Positions 34,001 to 46,230 of a stretch of 64,000 nucleotides of DNA are shown in pieces. Within the stretch, counting starts at the first letter, position 1. Every line of letters starts with the position of its first letter. The stretch covers positions 3,187,001 to 3,251,000 of the forward strand of contig CM056875.1 in the NCBI GenBank assembly GCA_029876055.1, given 5' to 3'. The notes under the pieces are model-generated. The model searched no databases, was not told the DNA's origin, and saw only the letters and a list, made by a program, of their open reading frames with translations. This DNA comes from Madurella fahalii (taxonomy: Eukaryota > Ascomycota > Sordariomycetes > Sordariales). The position numbers and the translations under genes are program-made.

Positions 34001-37000
34001 TAAGGTTGCATTCGTTGCACCCTTTTGCTCCCTTCGTTCTGACTTGCATCTTTGTCACCTTGTTACCAGGATCTCCAGGGGCTTATAACAGCAATCGAGG
34101 CTCAAGCAGCCCCGCCAAATCGTCTGCGAAGATGGGCAAGCGAGCTAATTCAGTGCCTGGGGTTTCACAGATGTCACATGAGAGAACGGCTTCTCTGGTC
34201 GGATGTAACCCAGAGTCTCCAACTCCATGGCATCAATCAAGGGGTGCCAAGGGAAGGTTGCTGTTGCATCAATTCACCACGCGGGGGTTGTTTTCTCTGC
34301 TTAGCATTAAGCGAAAATTGTGGCTTATATGAATGCTCGAATCGCTTGAGTACGCGCTGTTGCGCCGAACCCCAGGTGATAGCAATGACCGAATCCGGCG
34401 AAGAATGTACCTGAGAATGCAGGAACCCCCTTCCTTCCCCCTTGAGAGTTCGTTATGCAACTGCTCCTGATAATGTGCCATTTTGAGAAGGGAGCAACTG
34501 CCTGTTGCGGATTTAGCCCACCATCCCCGGAGAGAACGCGCAGGTTCTCAGCCCGGCACCAGAACCACATCTCGCAACGGCCGCTAACCAGGGGAAACAT
34601 CCCACCGCCCCTGTTCATCGATCCCAAATTAATTTATTACTATTGCTATAATTTCCTCTCTCGGCTTCACCAGCGATAGGTTGTTTTGACGGACACAATG
34701 GCATTGTTTCCAAGCACCCAGAGTTGGGGCAGAATGCATAAACCTTCTCGGCTCCCGAACAAGCGACCGCAAAAGCCGCGCCACGAATGCCGGCATTTGT
34801 TTGTTCGATATCTTCAGAGTCTTGACTCTCAACTCGCCGTTTCGATTGACAGGATCCCGTGCTTGACCGGATCACCCGCGGCGCGTTCCCGCAGGATTGC
34901 TTGCAGCGTGGGATTATCACGCACTTCTGACCCCTCCCGCGACGATATGGCGGTCAGTCTCAACCCCGAAAACGGGTCCAACAGTCCTTCCACCCGGAGA
35001 ATCAAACGCAGATCCAACCAACCAAGCAAAGGAAGGGGATCGAAACAAAGTCAATTGTTCACGCCGCATGCGACGTCGTTACTGGTCGCCCCAGAATCAC
35101 TCCGACAGGGGTGATGGAGCGTCTGCAGGTCCCCCTCCCCGGCCATTCCCCCCATTCTCTTGACGGCGACCTTTTCGGTCTTCCAAATGTCTCTGCAGGT
35201 AGCTGCGAGCGTCGTATTCGAGGGTTATCTTCAATAATCGTCAGGATCGACCATCTCTCGACATGAGCTCACCCGGCCATACGAGGTCCATTCGTCAGCA
35301 GTGTACTGTTACGACATTCACATCTTTCAACACCAAGCCTATCGGAGCATAGCGCTGGCGCAGAGTACGGACGGGAGCCGTGCGTTGTATGTATAGAAAC
35401 CAACCGGGGCTGAGGAGAGCCGCCCTTGCAGCAGTTCGTCGGCTGCGAACAGACTCGATATCCTCATTGCCCATTCCGACATGCCGGTGAGGCACATCTG
35501 ATCCGCATTTGGTTAGATGTCGCGCTGTATATCTTTCATTTGTTTTGCTCCAGATACCTTCTCTCCATTTGGTCTTCCTGCAGCTCACAAAGCCCAGCGG
35601 TGAGACACTCGGGACCCCAAGAGCCGGCCGGAGGCCACTACGCCGGATAAGGACCCTTCGCCGACTCGGGAGTTGGCTGTCAAATTCCGAGCCCGAAAGA
35701 CTGCCGGTTCTTGGCTCTCGCCCGCTTCGCCATCGGCCAGATGTCTGGTGAAGTCATCATGATATCTTGCTAACCATGATCGGGATCATAGCTTCTAGCT
35801 TTCAAACTCTGGAGATTTGGCGAGTTGCGTTATCCAAGTAGTACTTTCGTACACCTAAACAGGGCGCCCAGGAACTGGTTACCGGACAACGATGGATGGA
35901 ACACCTGTACGTTGCTCAGCCTGACGATGGGTCGTTCCGAAGAGGAGTGGTCTGGACTGTGCGACTGAATGCCGTGTTTTCTAGCCGGCTGTGGACCACA
36001 GACAGCTGGGCGAGCTATCGGCGCCTCCTGTTGCCTGCGACGGACCCCCTGAGTCCGTTGACGGCCCACCGTGCGTCGTGGTGGCAGAAGTCAAGTCATC
36101 TGAAAAGCCACACGCTCCGCACCTGACTTCCAGCCCAAGGATACTGGGGTCCCACTGAAAGTTCTCCTGACTGCACGCTCAGACCGTGGATACCGGCCGC
36201 CCGAGAGGAAAGCAAGGCCTCAACTTCACGATGCACAAACAGGGTTGATGATGGCTATTGACAATGGAGCTAGACGCAGGGACGGGGCGCGACAACCCGA
36301 AGAAGCTTCAACCTCTCGAGCAACACGCTTCACACCTACCCTGATCCGCATCTCACAAAACCGATCAACGGGACAACGGGCGGGAAGGCGCCTCCGTGCG
36401 GCATACCCGAACCGGCGGGTTTCGCGTGACGGCTCTGGGTGGGAAACTCGTCTGCTCGCCATTTCGAGACCCCGAAATGAAGCATCGTCGAGGATCCACT
36501 TGTGGGGAGCTCTATGCAAAACCGGATCAACTTCTCCAAGTCTGACAGCAAAGGCGTCCGGCGGAGTGGTTTCCCTGTTCAACGCCAGACATCAGCGATC
36601 TTGGAATACCCGGGATCAGGGGAGCAGCACTGCCCGACGCCATAGCTGAGATACGGTGATGAATCTCCAGTCCACTGCTGCAGGCAACCCTGAGGATTGA
36701 AGACCCCCCCGATCCACCTACCAAGTCACCGTTGTGGGCCTATGATAGCCTCGATTTTGTATGTCAATCCTTCTCCAGTCCCCACCAGACGTATAGAGTG
36801 TACGATCGGCGAACGGATTTCATTAGCTTGAAGGTGGTCCAGCCTTGGAGCCCAGGAAGCCCTGACCCTGGTCCGCCTAATGGTTTTGCTCAACTTCGGC
36901 GACAGGCTAGTTCACTGGCGGAAAGCTTGAAATGCCCAATGAGATATACGTGTACGAGGTTCTGTCGGATTTCAAGGAACTGTGATTACGAAGGTTCGTA

Positions 37001-38800
37001 GATGTCAGAGAGTACATCGATCGAGTGGATCACGCACCATGCTGATTTTGGTGATAGCTGGCTAACCGACCTGCGACATGCATTTGAGCTTAGGCCGGTT
37101 TTGATCTTTGATTCTGCAAGCCCAGCACGCCAACGGCTCCTATCAGTTCGGCCATTGCCTGTTAGGAAACATCCCCGTCACAATTTCCCAATACGCAACC
37201 TCCACCCATTGAAACTGGGTGGAACCGTGGCTTTTCTGTTAGGCCGTAAGCTAGCGCAACAACGGCCACCCAAGGCTAATCGAAGGCTGACAGAATGGAC
37301 GGTGCTGTACGTGGCTTCATCCCCCGATCTTGGCCATCCATCCATGGGCTGCTCGCGATAATGAGAGGCCCAGAGTCAGGCCCTCAACGCTCGACGCTAG
37401 CTGGACCGCGAAGAATTTGACCCCGGCTCTGGCGTGTCAGACCGGTCACCGTGTTTTGTCAACCCCGCATGGTCCACACGTGTCCGGGATTCCCCTCCAG
37501 CGCCAGCAGCTCGGGTTTGCGCTCCGCGTTTGTCGATTCAGGCAAGGTCAGCCCAGGCTCATCGCTCGGATTGGCCGGGACCTCATCCTGAGCTTCACCG
37601 GTCGGCCAGGATGCCGTGGTCATCTTTCATGGTTGCTAACTTATAAGGATCCAAGTCATGTTCTTCGAATGTTCGACAGCGGCAAGATCTCCGTGTTGGG
37701 CTTCGATGATGTGATGCCCCGTTGGGACTTGTCGATCACGGGAACTTTCTTCGTAAATGTTTACACTAGCTCTCACGACAGGAACTTTCCGTTGACACCC
37801 CAGCTCACCCCGGACGCTAACGATTATGAGGCGTCCAGGCTGCTCTTTTAACCCTGGCCACCCCGGGCTTCCAGAAATTCCATCGTTAGGCTAAGAGACT
37901 GCGCTAGTCAAAAAGGTTCACTTTGAGGAGAGAAATGAGGGGCTCGTGGTGCACCATGTAGCGCACTTGCGGCCGACGTACGTGTACATGTAAGACGAGC
38001 GCGTCTCTAGTTGTGTTATCACCGCCCCCCGGCCGCGGTTTCCCAGCGAACCGGTTCGCCCGCTTCGATTCCACAGCCGGGGCAGACGGGACCACTACAC
38101 CTGAGAATAAAACCGGCAGACCATGCTTCGAAACCAACCAAGACGCCCCTCTATACGGCAAGCAGCGCGTATGAATATTCGGGCCGTGGCGGGCGCCCTA
38201 CCAGGGTTCTTTTGTCCCCTACCCCCCCTTCCCCAAATTCCTACTACGTATTCAGCTCCGAGAAATGCGAGTCGGTGCTCCGTTTTCCGGACTCTGTTCC
38301 GTACCGGGTTCAATGACGCCCGCACCAGGCTCGTCTATCACTACTTCCAAGGTCCCACATGCAGTCGCTTGCGGGTGTGGCTGCCCGCCATACTTTACGT
38401 TATTAGATCACGCATTCCATCCTGTTCATGCCCGTTTCTTTTGCACGGGCCGCTCCTCTCTGCAGGAAGTTAGAAGCCACCTTAGCCCCAACACCTCCAA
38501 GAGCTGAAGTCTCATCGCAAAGCGGCCAAGGACGATATGTGATATTCCTTCCCACCAACAGAACAGACCGATGTCATGAGAAGCTGCCAAAGCCCGTCAG
38601 CATTGCCTGCCGGGCGCGACCTCCCCACCCCACCGCCTTAACGTAGTACGACTCCTTCACAGCAGGAGGCTGGGACAAGGACGAGAAAGCGTGGAAAGGA
38701 AGCGGGGTCAGCCTGATGTCCGACAGGGGTCGGGGATAAATTCCAGAATGCGGGTTAGGGTTCGAGCAGTGATATTGACCTTGATGCAGGAACACAACCA
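31001..38800. other. gene-poor region, central part
   Basis: About 7.8 kb without a supported gene. The longest ATG-started frame is 31285-32112 (275 codons, +), which has a Cys/Ser/Arg/Pro-rich composition, no motif and no splice partners, so I leave it uncalled. Mixed composition without long repeats suggests old, decayed sequence, but I cannot identify a transposon family. Confidence 0.45.
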
Positions 38801-39423
38801 ATGGCGTTTGTCAGCGTCTTAGGCTGAAATGGGGCGCTACCATGTCAGCTTCGGACTCGCCTCTCCTCTCGGCGCTGTCAAACCCAGATGCCAAGTATGT
38901 CTGTGCGATATGCATCCAGGGGAGACCAGCTGCTGCGAGCACGACGAGGGACGAAAGGCATTGTTACATGATTCGTGGAGCAGAATGGATAGGGATCTGC
39001 GATTTGTCGATGTGAGTGATTCGGCTGTTGTTGTTCGCTTCTTCCCAGACCGCTTCCTCCCGTCCGCGGTCGGTAACTTGGTGGGGAACGGGTCGTGGCG
39101 ATCCCGGGGACGTTTCTATGTAGGATGTACCGCGTTAAGGAAGAAGTGGAAACTTTGACTGAAGTTTCCTTGATTGCCTTGTGGCATCTCCACACCGTTG
39201 AGAACGATGAAGATGACCCCGGCCCCGGGCTGCCGGCCCCGGTGAGGGGTGGTGCAGCTCAGCCTTGCTCCCGCCTTAAGCTACGGCCCGCCCAGGGCTT
39301 CCTAGGGATATGTGGTCAGCGAGACTCGGCACTCGCGATACATTTGTCCCGAATGAGACGTGACGAGTTAAGGGTTTCTACATACAGCACAAGCCCCAGA
39401 CAAGACGGTTTCATCCCGTCGAG

Positions 39424-39443
39424 ACACACACACACACACACAC
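39424..39443. repeat. (CA)n microsatellite
   Basis: About ten uninterrupted CA units. Confidence 0.9.
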
Positions 39444-39643
39444 CGGGCAGGGCTCTGCATAAAGCATGAATGTCGACTACGCCGGAACAGGATAAGAGCT
39501 AACGGAAGTATGGAACGCCACATCCACAGACAAGGCTTGGCTGGTAAAGCTATGGATGTTGGCCGCTTTGCGCACCAGCAATGGCGCAAAGTGGGAATTG
39601 ACGTGACTGTACTATGCAGCGGCATCACGCCAAAGCAGCAGCC

Positions 39644-39674
39644 GGGGGGATGGGAGGGGGGGGGGGGGATGGGG
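39644..39674. repeat. G-tract cluster (possible G-quadruplex)
   Basis: Runs of 6, 3, 13 and 4 G residues are separated by one- or two-base A/AT spacers. This is sufficient for an intramolecular G-quadruplex on the plus strand. No gene is adjacent. Confidence 0.6.
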
Positions 39675-39771
39675 TTCATACCTATTGTGTCGTTCATGAT
39701 CTTCACCTTTCCCACATTGGGGAGTATGAGACTGCATGGTAGGTGGTAGTACCGTAGTGTGGAGATAAGGA

Positions 39772-39789
39772 GTGTGTGTGTGTGTGTGG
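39772..39789. repeat. (GT)n microsatellite
   Basis: About nine GT units, opposite in strand sense to the CA runs 0.35 kb to the left and 0.5 kb to the right. Confidence 0.9.
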
Positions 39790-40285
39790 TGTTGATGGAG
39801 AACCAACCCCCCTGTCTAGTCACGCTCAAGCCCTGGCTGGTCTGGTTCAAATCCCAATCTTGGTTGGTGTGCGTGATCAAATCACTCATGAACGGGTGCA
39901 TGACAGGCAGCCAACCCAATCCCAACAGAGTCAAATGAAACTCTTGCTTGAGGTTGCTGCTAGTGCTGATGCAGGTCCCCCTCCCTCTCCGGCGTGTTTC
40001 AGGAGGGGGCTCGCGGATCGCTAAGCCAGAACACACGATACAGCGCTAGCTTTTGCCATCCTTGGTAGAATGGCCGCCTCTTCGGCCTCCAGCTGAACTT
40101 GGCTTGCAGCTCGACAGAAAATATCATCTTGTAAGAGAATCGGCGGTGTGGTTTAGCGTAAACCGTGCTTTGTTGGGCTTATTGCATTTTTTACCTTTGG
40201 CCCCTGGTGAGTGGGAAAATGTCTCGGAATTGCAGGTCCCGCTTACACCTGTGAAGAGTTAGTCTTGAGCTTCGCTTGGGCAGAT

Positions 40286-40313
40286 CACACGCACACACAC
40301 ACACACACACACA
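40286..40313. repeat. (CA)n microsatellite
   Basis: About fourteen CA units with one CG interruption near the left end. Confidence 0.9.
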
Positions 40314-43300
40314 TACGCGTACACTACCGGACAGATAGACACAGACAGGGAAAGAAAGAGAGACTGTTAGCAAAGTCCACCAAACCCAAACCCTTGTTTG
40401 CGCTGCTAACGTTAATAGGAGACTGGCTTGGCTGGCTGGTGGATATGTCTTGGATTGTGGACTTGGACTTGTTAACTCGAAATGGAATAAACCTGATTCC
40501 CAAGCCCCCTTTTTCTTTTGGCGGGCTTCTAGAAAGAAGCTAGCGACTAGCGTGTCTCCACGTTGATTGGTGGACCGTTTGGTTGGCGAGGCACCAGCAA
40601 GCACCTGGATGGCCGTGGCCGGAGTGCAGGGACGGTTGTCAAGGTTCATGAAGCCACTCAGAGGGCTCGGAGCGCGCGGCGCCCGTCGACGGAGTTGAGG
40701 TTGGGGACTGTGATGCCCGAAGGTTTTTGGAGAGGTTGGGGTTCTCCTCAGGCTGTTGGTGAGAGTCCCCGAGTGGCTTGCGTGGATGGCGTAAGAGATT
40801 CGCAGCATTGGCTCGTTATTGGGAGGGGGGAAGAGTCGTTTGCTGTTGTTTGGGTGGTGGGGATGTTTGGTTCTCCTGGATGAGGGAGTCTGGATTTGTT
40901 GGTGTTGATGTTCCTGTGAAAGCGCCATAGGAAGCAACTGAGTTTAACAGAACAGTTTGAAAGCCATATTGAAAGCAGCAAGATGTTGACTGTGTTGCTG
41001 CTCTTTTGTTCGCTTGCTTGCTGAGTTGCCGCGTAGAGGTTGCGTGAGTGCTTCCCTCTACCAGAGAGATGGCTTGAGACCTTTGGCTTTCCGTTCATAT
41101 CTAAGTACTCTTGCTTAGCTACAACTAGGGCTGTTCGAAGGAAGAAGATGATTTAACTTAAGTCGAAACTTGCTGCAATCGCTCTCTCTCTTCGGTATTG
41201 GATTTAACAGATCGAGGCTGCGAGACATGTGGTTGAAGTTAAATATCAGGTCCTCCGGCCCAAACCTCCAACATCACATCGCAACTTTTTAATAACAGTA
41301 TGACAACGTCAACTCAAACATGCAAAAAAAAAAAAAAACTTTTCTTTTTCTCCGTACTGCATGCTTCCCGCTCCGTCCCGTGTACCAAGCGAATCGTTTC
41401 CGCGGTCGCATATGCAACCCGTCTTTGGGCCGGTAGTCCCTATCCTTGGGAAGCAAGACCAACCCAGGAACCATCTCGTTTGACACGACCAAAATAGCAA
41501 AGCCATCGCTTACCTGCAGGTTGAGAAAACCATGGCAAAACATTCTTCGCGTGTTTGGCGAATGTGACTTGGCCGCATCGAAGCGAGGTTGTCATGGCTA
41601 GGGAGCTCAGGAGCTGTCTTCGCTATAAAAGCTGTGTTAAGTGTCAGGGGTAACGGAGAACTATTGGACCGAGCCACCGGCTTGCTCACGGTAGAACAAA
41701 TTCATGTGACAAAAGACATAATTTGGTGAAATATATCAAGAGGCCATATTGGGACGGGAAAGCCCTGGTGTCCCGAAGGATTGGTGAAGTGAGGACCGGG
41801 GACGATGCCGGCCCTCGTCCTTGACCGCGGCACACAACAGCAGAGAGTCATGGACACGACTGCGTCTCCTCGAATGACGGTATTCGTATAGGTTAGCGCC
41901 GGCGAAACGGAAATGAATAATTATCCCCTGGAGGTTCAGGATTTGATGGGCGCAAGCGGCGATGGGGCAGTCCCTAGTCGAGTGCTACGATACAATGCGT
42001 AGGCCGCGTCGTTTAGAAGGAGCCGGTGGCGAGAAACACCATCTGCATTTGAAAGTTCCATTGCTCCGATAGACTCAAATCTGTGAGGTACACTCCGTTC
42101 TTATGCCTATACTCGGCGAACATCACAGTATTGTCAGAGGTACCTGGCTGATTACTTTGTGCCACATCTCTCGACAGTCATCCATTCGTTCCCGTGATTG
42201 GGCCATGACCGAGCATCCCGGTTGCCACTCAGCCCGCCCCATCAGGAATGAGAAGGGGCATTACTGTGGTAGGTAAGGATACAACAGTTGCTACCGGAAA
42301 CCCAGGGCAGCTCACCACAGTGTCACCGTTCTTCGGATGAGCTGCTTCGCGCGGCACACAAGGTCGTTCGAGTTTTCTGGTTGATATGTGTCTCATGAAA
42401 GACCACAAGAAGCATAAACCTGCTCAAAGCTGCGGTTCATCGTAACAGTAACACTTCGTTATCGCTCAATGGTAAGTTGCCGGATATCACTGGTTAGCTT
42501 GTATCCCTTTCCGGTCGAGGGGCCCATCCTTGCTGTGTCGATAGAGATAGGATTCAACCATAGACGAGCAATGATGCAAAGGTTAGTTGGGAAATCAGCA
42601 TGCTGGAAATGGCGTAGTGAGGTATCAACGCGAATCCCAACGGTCTCCGTCTCTTGTAGTCTCTTTTTGGTAATTACTTCTGAGAACAGCTTCGCTATCT
42701 GAAAGAGAATACATCTGAAACGGGGGGAACTAAGTAAGAGAGAAAGGGGAAAGAAAAACATGACAATGATTAGAACTGAAGGTTAAAGAAATAGAAATAG
42801 GAAAATACGCGTGGGGAGGGAACTTCACGAAAGGACCGGACATTCTGCATCTTGGTCCCTTGATTGACGTAGTTATTACTCTCGGGCATTTGATAGCTGG
42901 TTGGGGATGCCTAGTCCGTCTAAAACTGGCTATGGTGCCCTCATGAAGCGTTAAGTAAGTGGCAGTAAACTCATACCATCCGGTCGGGGAGCGGGGCCTG
43001 GTGAGTTGTTCGTCGCCGAGAGCATGGGCTGAGGTGCGTGCCAACTCTGAATCGGATTGTCCCGCGCTGAGCCATGGAAAGACGGGGTGATGGTATAATA
43101 CTATCTTAATGGATCACCACAACGCTCTGTCGTTTAGAGAGGGTGGGGGGTTGGGACTGAGAAATGACATGATGATGGCTGGACTTTGGAGTCAGGAGCT
43201 CGGTGCGGAGCCGATCAGGCTATCCCATCTTGTGCCTGCCATGAATGATGCCTTCACCTGGATCAAATGGGCACCAGCCCCCCTTTTTGGAAAATACCTG

Positions 43301-43521
43301 GAAGGATTGGAGGGCTGGCTGTAAACCGCCTAGTGACAATATGGGAGGAGGCGTGGAAGTGTTGCCTTGGGGAGTAAGAGTAGTGACCTGGAAAGAAAGG
43401 AGAGTTTGCTCTGGAGCTTGCTGAGTGACTCAATAAAAGCGCGAGTATAGCGCAGAAAGTGTGTGAGATGGGAGGGATCTTGCTCTCACCTCAGGTGTCC
43501 TAAGTAGTGGTATACTGTTTA

Positions 43522-43542
43522 GGGACGCAGAGGGTGCGTCCC
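43522..43542. other. perfect 8-bp stem-loop in a tRNA-like context
   Basis: GGGACGCA, loop GAGGG, TGCGTCCC. Just upstream is TAGTGGTAT and just downstream GGGGGGTTAAATCC, which resemble the A and B boxes of a tRNA-Pro type gene. The acceptor stem cannot be closed, so this may be a decayed tRNA or a chance hairpin. Confidence 0.25.
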
Positions 43543-44079
43543 GGATGCATTTGGGGGGGTTAAATCCAGAGACTCTTTCCGCCGGTGGGGATTACACATG
43601 ATATCTCGAGTCCAGATGCGCTACTATAAACTCCAAGAGATGAAGAGAGCGGCTTCCGGGCAGTACAGAGCGTCTCAATAAATGAAAAGGAGGTAAAGGA
43701 GTGGGGGAAGAGGAGGAAGAAAGGTGAAATTGGTGAAATGAATTAAAAATAAGGATGTTTTATACCGCTTATAGTATAACAAAATGCCTCTGACAGTGTG
43801 GAGAGACGGTCTCGGGAGTTAAGAGAATCAGATATCCCTAACCAGGTCTCGATGTGAAGTTCACCTCTGGCCGTGATGTCGGGAAGTGCACATTGGGGGG
43901 CGGTGGTAGTGCTCTATCCGGGTTAGGGTTGAGCTACAGGCCCCGGTGCACAGACCACAGTCAAGGCTTAAGGGCATGCCCGGGCCTGGGGCCGGGAGCT
44001 ACCCCGCCAAACCGGCTGCCATTCTCTGGCATCAGAGGAACTTGTTTGCGGATCCCGAAGCCACGGGGACGAGAGCAAA

Positions 44080-44660
44080 ATGATGAATCGGCGCATGGTA
44101 ATGGGCCAACCGCAATATCCAACTATTCGAATTCCCGCTGACCCCGCACAGTTGACCAAGGAGGACGAGGATGCCGTCGGAGAAGAGATCGAGGTCCGCC
44201 GCGAGGACCAGGACAAGATCAACAAGTTCAGCCGGTTACACCAGCGCGAGCTCTTAATAGAAGAGCAGCTAAAGGTCAAGAACGTGAGATACTCCGTAGG
44301 AATCAGGGATAAACGCCTGGGGCTCTGCTGAACTCGGCTTAGAAGGAAAAAGAGGAGGTCGACGACATCACCACCGAGCTGGAGCTTGCTGACGAGGAGG
44401 ATGTTGTTCCGTGAGTGGCCTGTAATGTGTGTCGGTGTATCCAGAGCACATGCTGATTCCGGGCCAGCTACAAGATCGGAGACGCTTTCTTCCACCTGCC
44501 GCTGGACCAGGCCCAGGAACTGCTCGGCATCTCGGCGGCCAAGTTAGAGGAGGAGATCGGGGAGCTCGAAGACAATCTGGGCAACATCCGAGAAGAGATG
44601 ACACAGCTGAAGGTTGAGCTGTATGCCAGATTTGGGAGAACCATCAATCTAGAGACATGA
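44080..44660 (+). CDS. PFD4: prefoldin subunit 4
   Basis: Four exons, join(44080..44097, 44152..44283, 44343..44410, 44468..44660), give 136 aa. Intron 1 is 54 nt and in frame (GTAATG..GCTGAC..CACAG), so an unspliced reading frame looks open; splicing gives MMNRRMLTKEDEDAV. Introns 2 and 3 are 59 and 57 nt. This is the beta-type prefoldin fold: a coiled coil (REDQDKINKFSRLHQRELLIEEQL), the conserved hairpin PYKIGDAFFHLP, then a second coiled coil ending VELYARFGRTINLET, the normal C-terminus of Pfd4/Gim3. The hexameric prefoldin chaperone hands nascent actin and tubulin to the cytosolic chaperonin. Confidence 0.94.
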
Positions 44661-45791
44661 TGGCGGGAATCGACTGCCCTCACCGGTTTGGCGGACGCGG
44701 CTGCCATGTGAAGAGAGTGCTGCTGCTGGCCGCCTCCCACATTGTGCTCTAGGCATGGGGCCCGATGGCTGGGCATCAAAGGGACGGCCGCCGCTGTAAG
44801 CTCTTCTCCTGACCTGGGAGTGACGGAAGACGGGCGGTACTAATGCATACTGCAGCCGACCCCGCAGCTGTTGGTCGTTCAAACCGTGGCATGCCAGCCG
44901 TGGGCTTGCACATGGGCACTTGGGTGCAGATTTGATTGACATCATTCTGTTGGCAATATACATGGCGGCGACGCCAAGTGAAGCCGGACGGCTCGTTAAC
45001 CTACACCTAGCAGGCCCTGAGACCGAGTCTTGCGCCTGCCTGCTCTCCATCGTTTAGCTGCGCCGTTCGTCTCACTCTATCCCTACATACCCGTAGCATG
45101 ACCAAGGACATACGTTGAACCAAGCTACAGTGCTCACTAGCGCGACACTTCGCATGCGATGTGACCACATCCCTCAACTCAACCTCGTGTTTCTCCCGCT
45201 GGCAAGTGCCAACCATCCGAATATAAGGTTCAAAAAAACGTGATGGATCCAAAATTAAGCCCGGGTGGCTACTTTCTAGGTGCTCGATCTCAGGCTCGGC
45301 AAATGTATGGAGGGAGTACTCCGACGCTTGCTGCTGCCTTCCTGCTATTCTATTTGTGAACTGCTGCTGAGAGCCACGGTTGTAGCAATGTAGCAACTTT
45401 ATGTTCCATTAGCATGACACATTTAGTAACCGAAATCTGCCCATTGCCGTTGGTTCTACTACAAACGAGTCGTACAGCAACTCCTTAGAATCCGTGGCGA
45501 CCTGCACAGCACCCTGCAGGCCGTCCCTGAGAGTCGAGGGATGTACGAGATTGGCACATGTGAAGCCGGTTCCTCATGTTGTTTGGGAAGTCTTTCAAGG
45601 TTCTTGGTGGCAAGGAAACCTTTATCTTTTCACATGTTGCGCCAGAATGTCTGCTCTCCACCGGTCGACCCTGAGCGGAGATATAACATCGTGCCTCTTC
45701 GGCAACATCTAACCCCATAGTTAGACGAAGGACGGCATTTCACTCATGAAGACAAAATCATTAGCCCAACGACGGATGGAAACGGCTCATT
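44661..45791. other. intergenic gap between prefoldin and MFS loci
   Basis: Contains the 3' end of the prefoldin transcript and the upstream flank of the transporter locus. The open frames on the minus strand here lack convincing starts or motifs. Nothing further supported. Confidence 0.45.
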
Positions 45792-46230
45792 ATGGACATG
45801 GTGCAGACCGATGGTTACGAGGATCCTGTTCTAGTGCGACAGTCGACGGACAGTAGCAGCTGCTATAGCACTCAGAGCACTCAAACAGAAGACCCCATAC
45901 GACGGACTGGAGCGTCTACCGACCTAGCTAGCATTCAACAGGAGAAACGTGCCTGCTAGCGAGAGCTCACGAGACGAGAGGGCGATCAATCAGGAACCGA
46001 CCATCCCAGAAGGGCCTTCTCGCTTGACGGGCAGATACAGCGAGAGGAGTACATCTCCCCAGGAATTGAACTGTACGGGGAGTCTGAAGGATCCACCCGG
46101 CGAGCATGTTCCTTCGAGGCAGGACTCGGACCCTCACGGCCAGTGTCTACGTTCCGCTTGTTCACGAGTGAGACCAAAGACCTTCCAAACTCTCATAAGC
46201 ACTCACGCAATGGCTTCGGCTGCGCCTAGT
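45792..46230 (+). other. possible N-terminal coding remnant of the MFS locus
   Basis: An ATG at 45792 opens a Ser/Thr/Gln-rich frame (MDMVQTDGYEDPVLVRQ...) that meets TAG at 45957, continues open in the same phase, and then meets TAG-TGA at 46227-46232. The transporter frame downstream is in that same phase from 46233 onward, through LITEFEQQDAYLRYRELAAG to the poly-Glu run. The segment could be the normal disordered N-terminus of the transporter with introns I cannot place, or a coding region broken by stop codons. Confidence 0.3.

Larger units (their letters stand above)
38801..44079. other. gene-poor region, right part, rich in simple repeats
   Basis: About 5.3 kb. It holds three CA/GT microsatellites and a 13-base G-run within 0.9 kb, an A-run near 41322, and a tRNA-like hairpin region at 43500-43575. 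A possible short spliced gene on the minus strand (42459-43075) is too weak to annotate with confidence and is described as a finding. Confidence 0.45.

Noticed and set aside
37330..37851. 173-codon open frame on plus strand
   Set aside because: Starts at TTG. The C-terminal part looks slightly protein-like but matches nothing I know and has no exon partners.
38829..39158. 109-codon ATG frame on plus strand
   Set aside because: Has a proper ATG, but no motif or conserved-looking core; several Cys residues do not form a zinc-binding pattern.
39831..39880. GGTTCAAATCC B-box-like sequence
   Set aside because: Matches a tRNA B box, but the T stem does not pair and no A box lies at the right distance.
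39424..40313. possible CRISPR-like array from spaced CA runs
   Set aside because: The repeats are simple dinucleotide tracts of unequal length and orientation in a eukaryotic genome; no array structure.
40191..40937. 248-codon open frame on minus strand
   Set aside because: Its C-terminal part is encoded by the CA microsatellite (poly Val-Cys), its N-terminus is low-complexity, and no homologous feature is seen.
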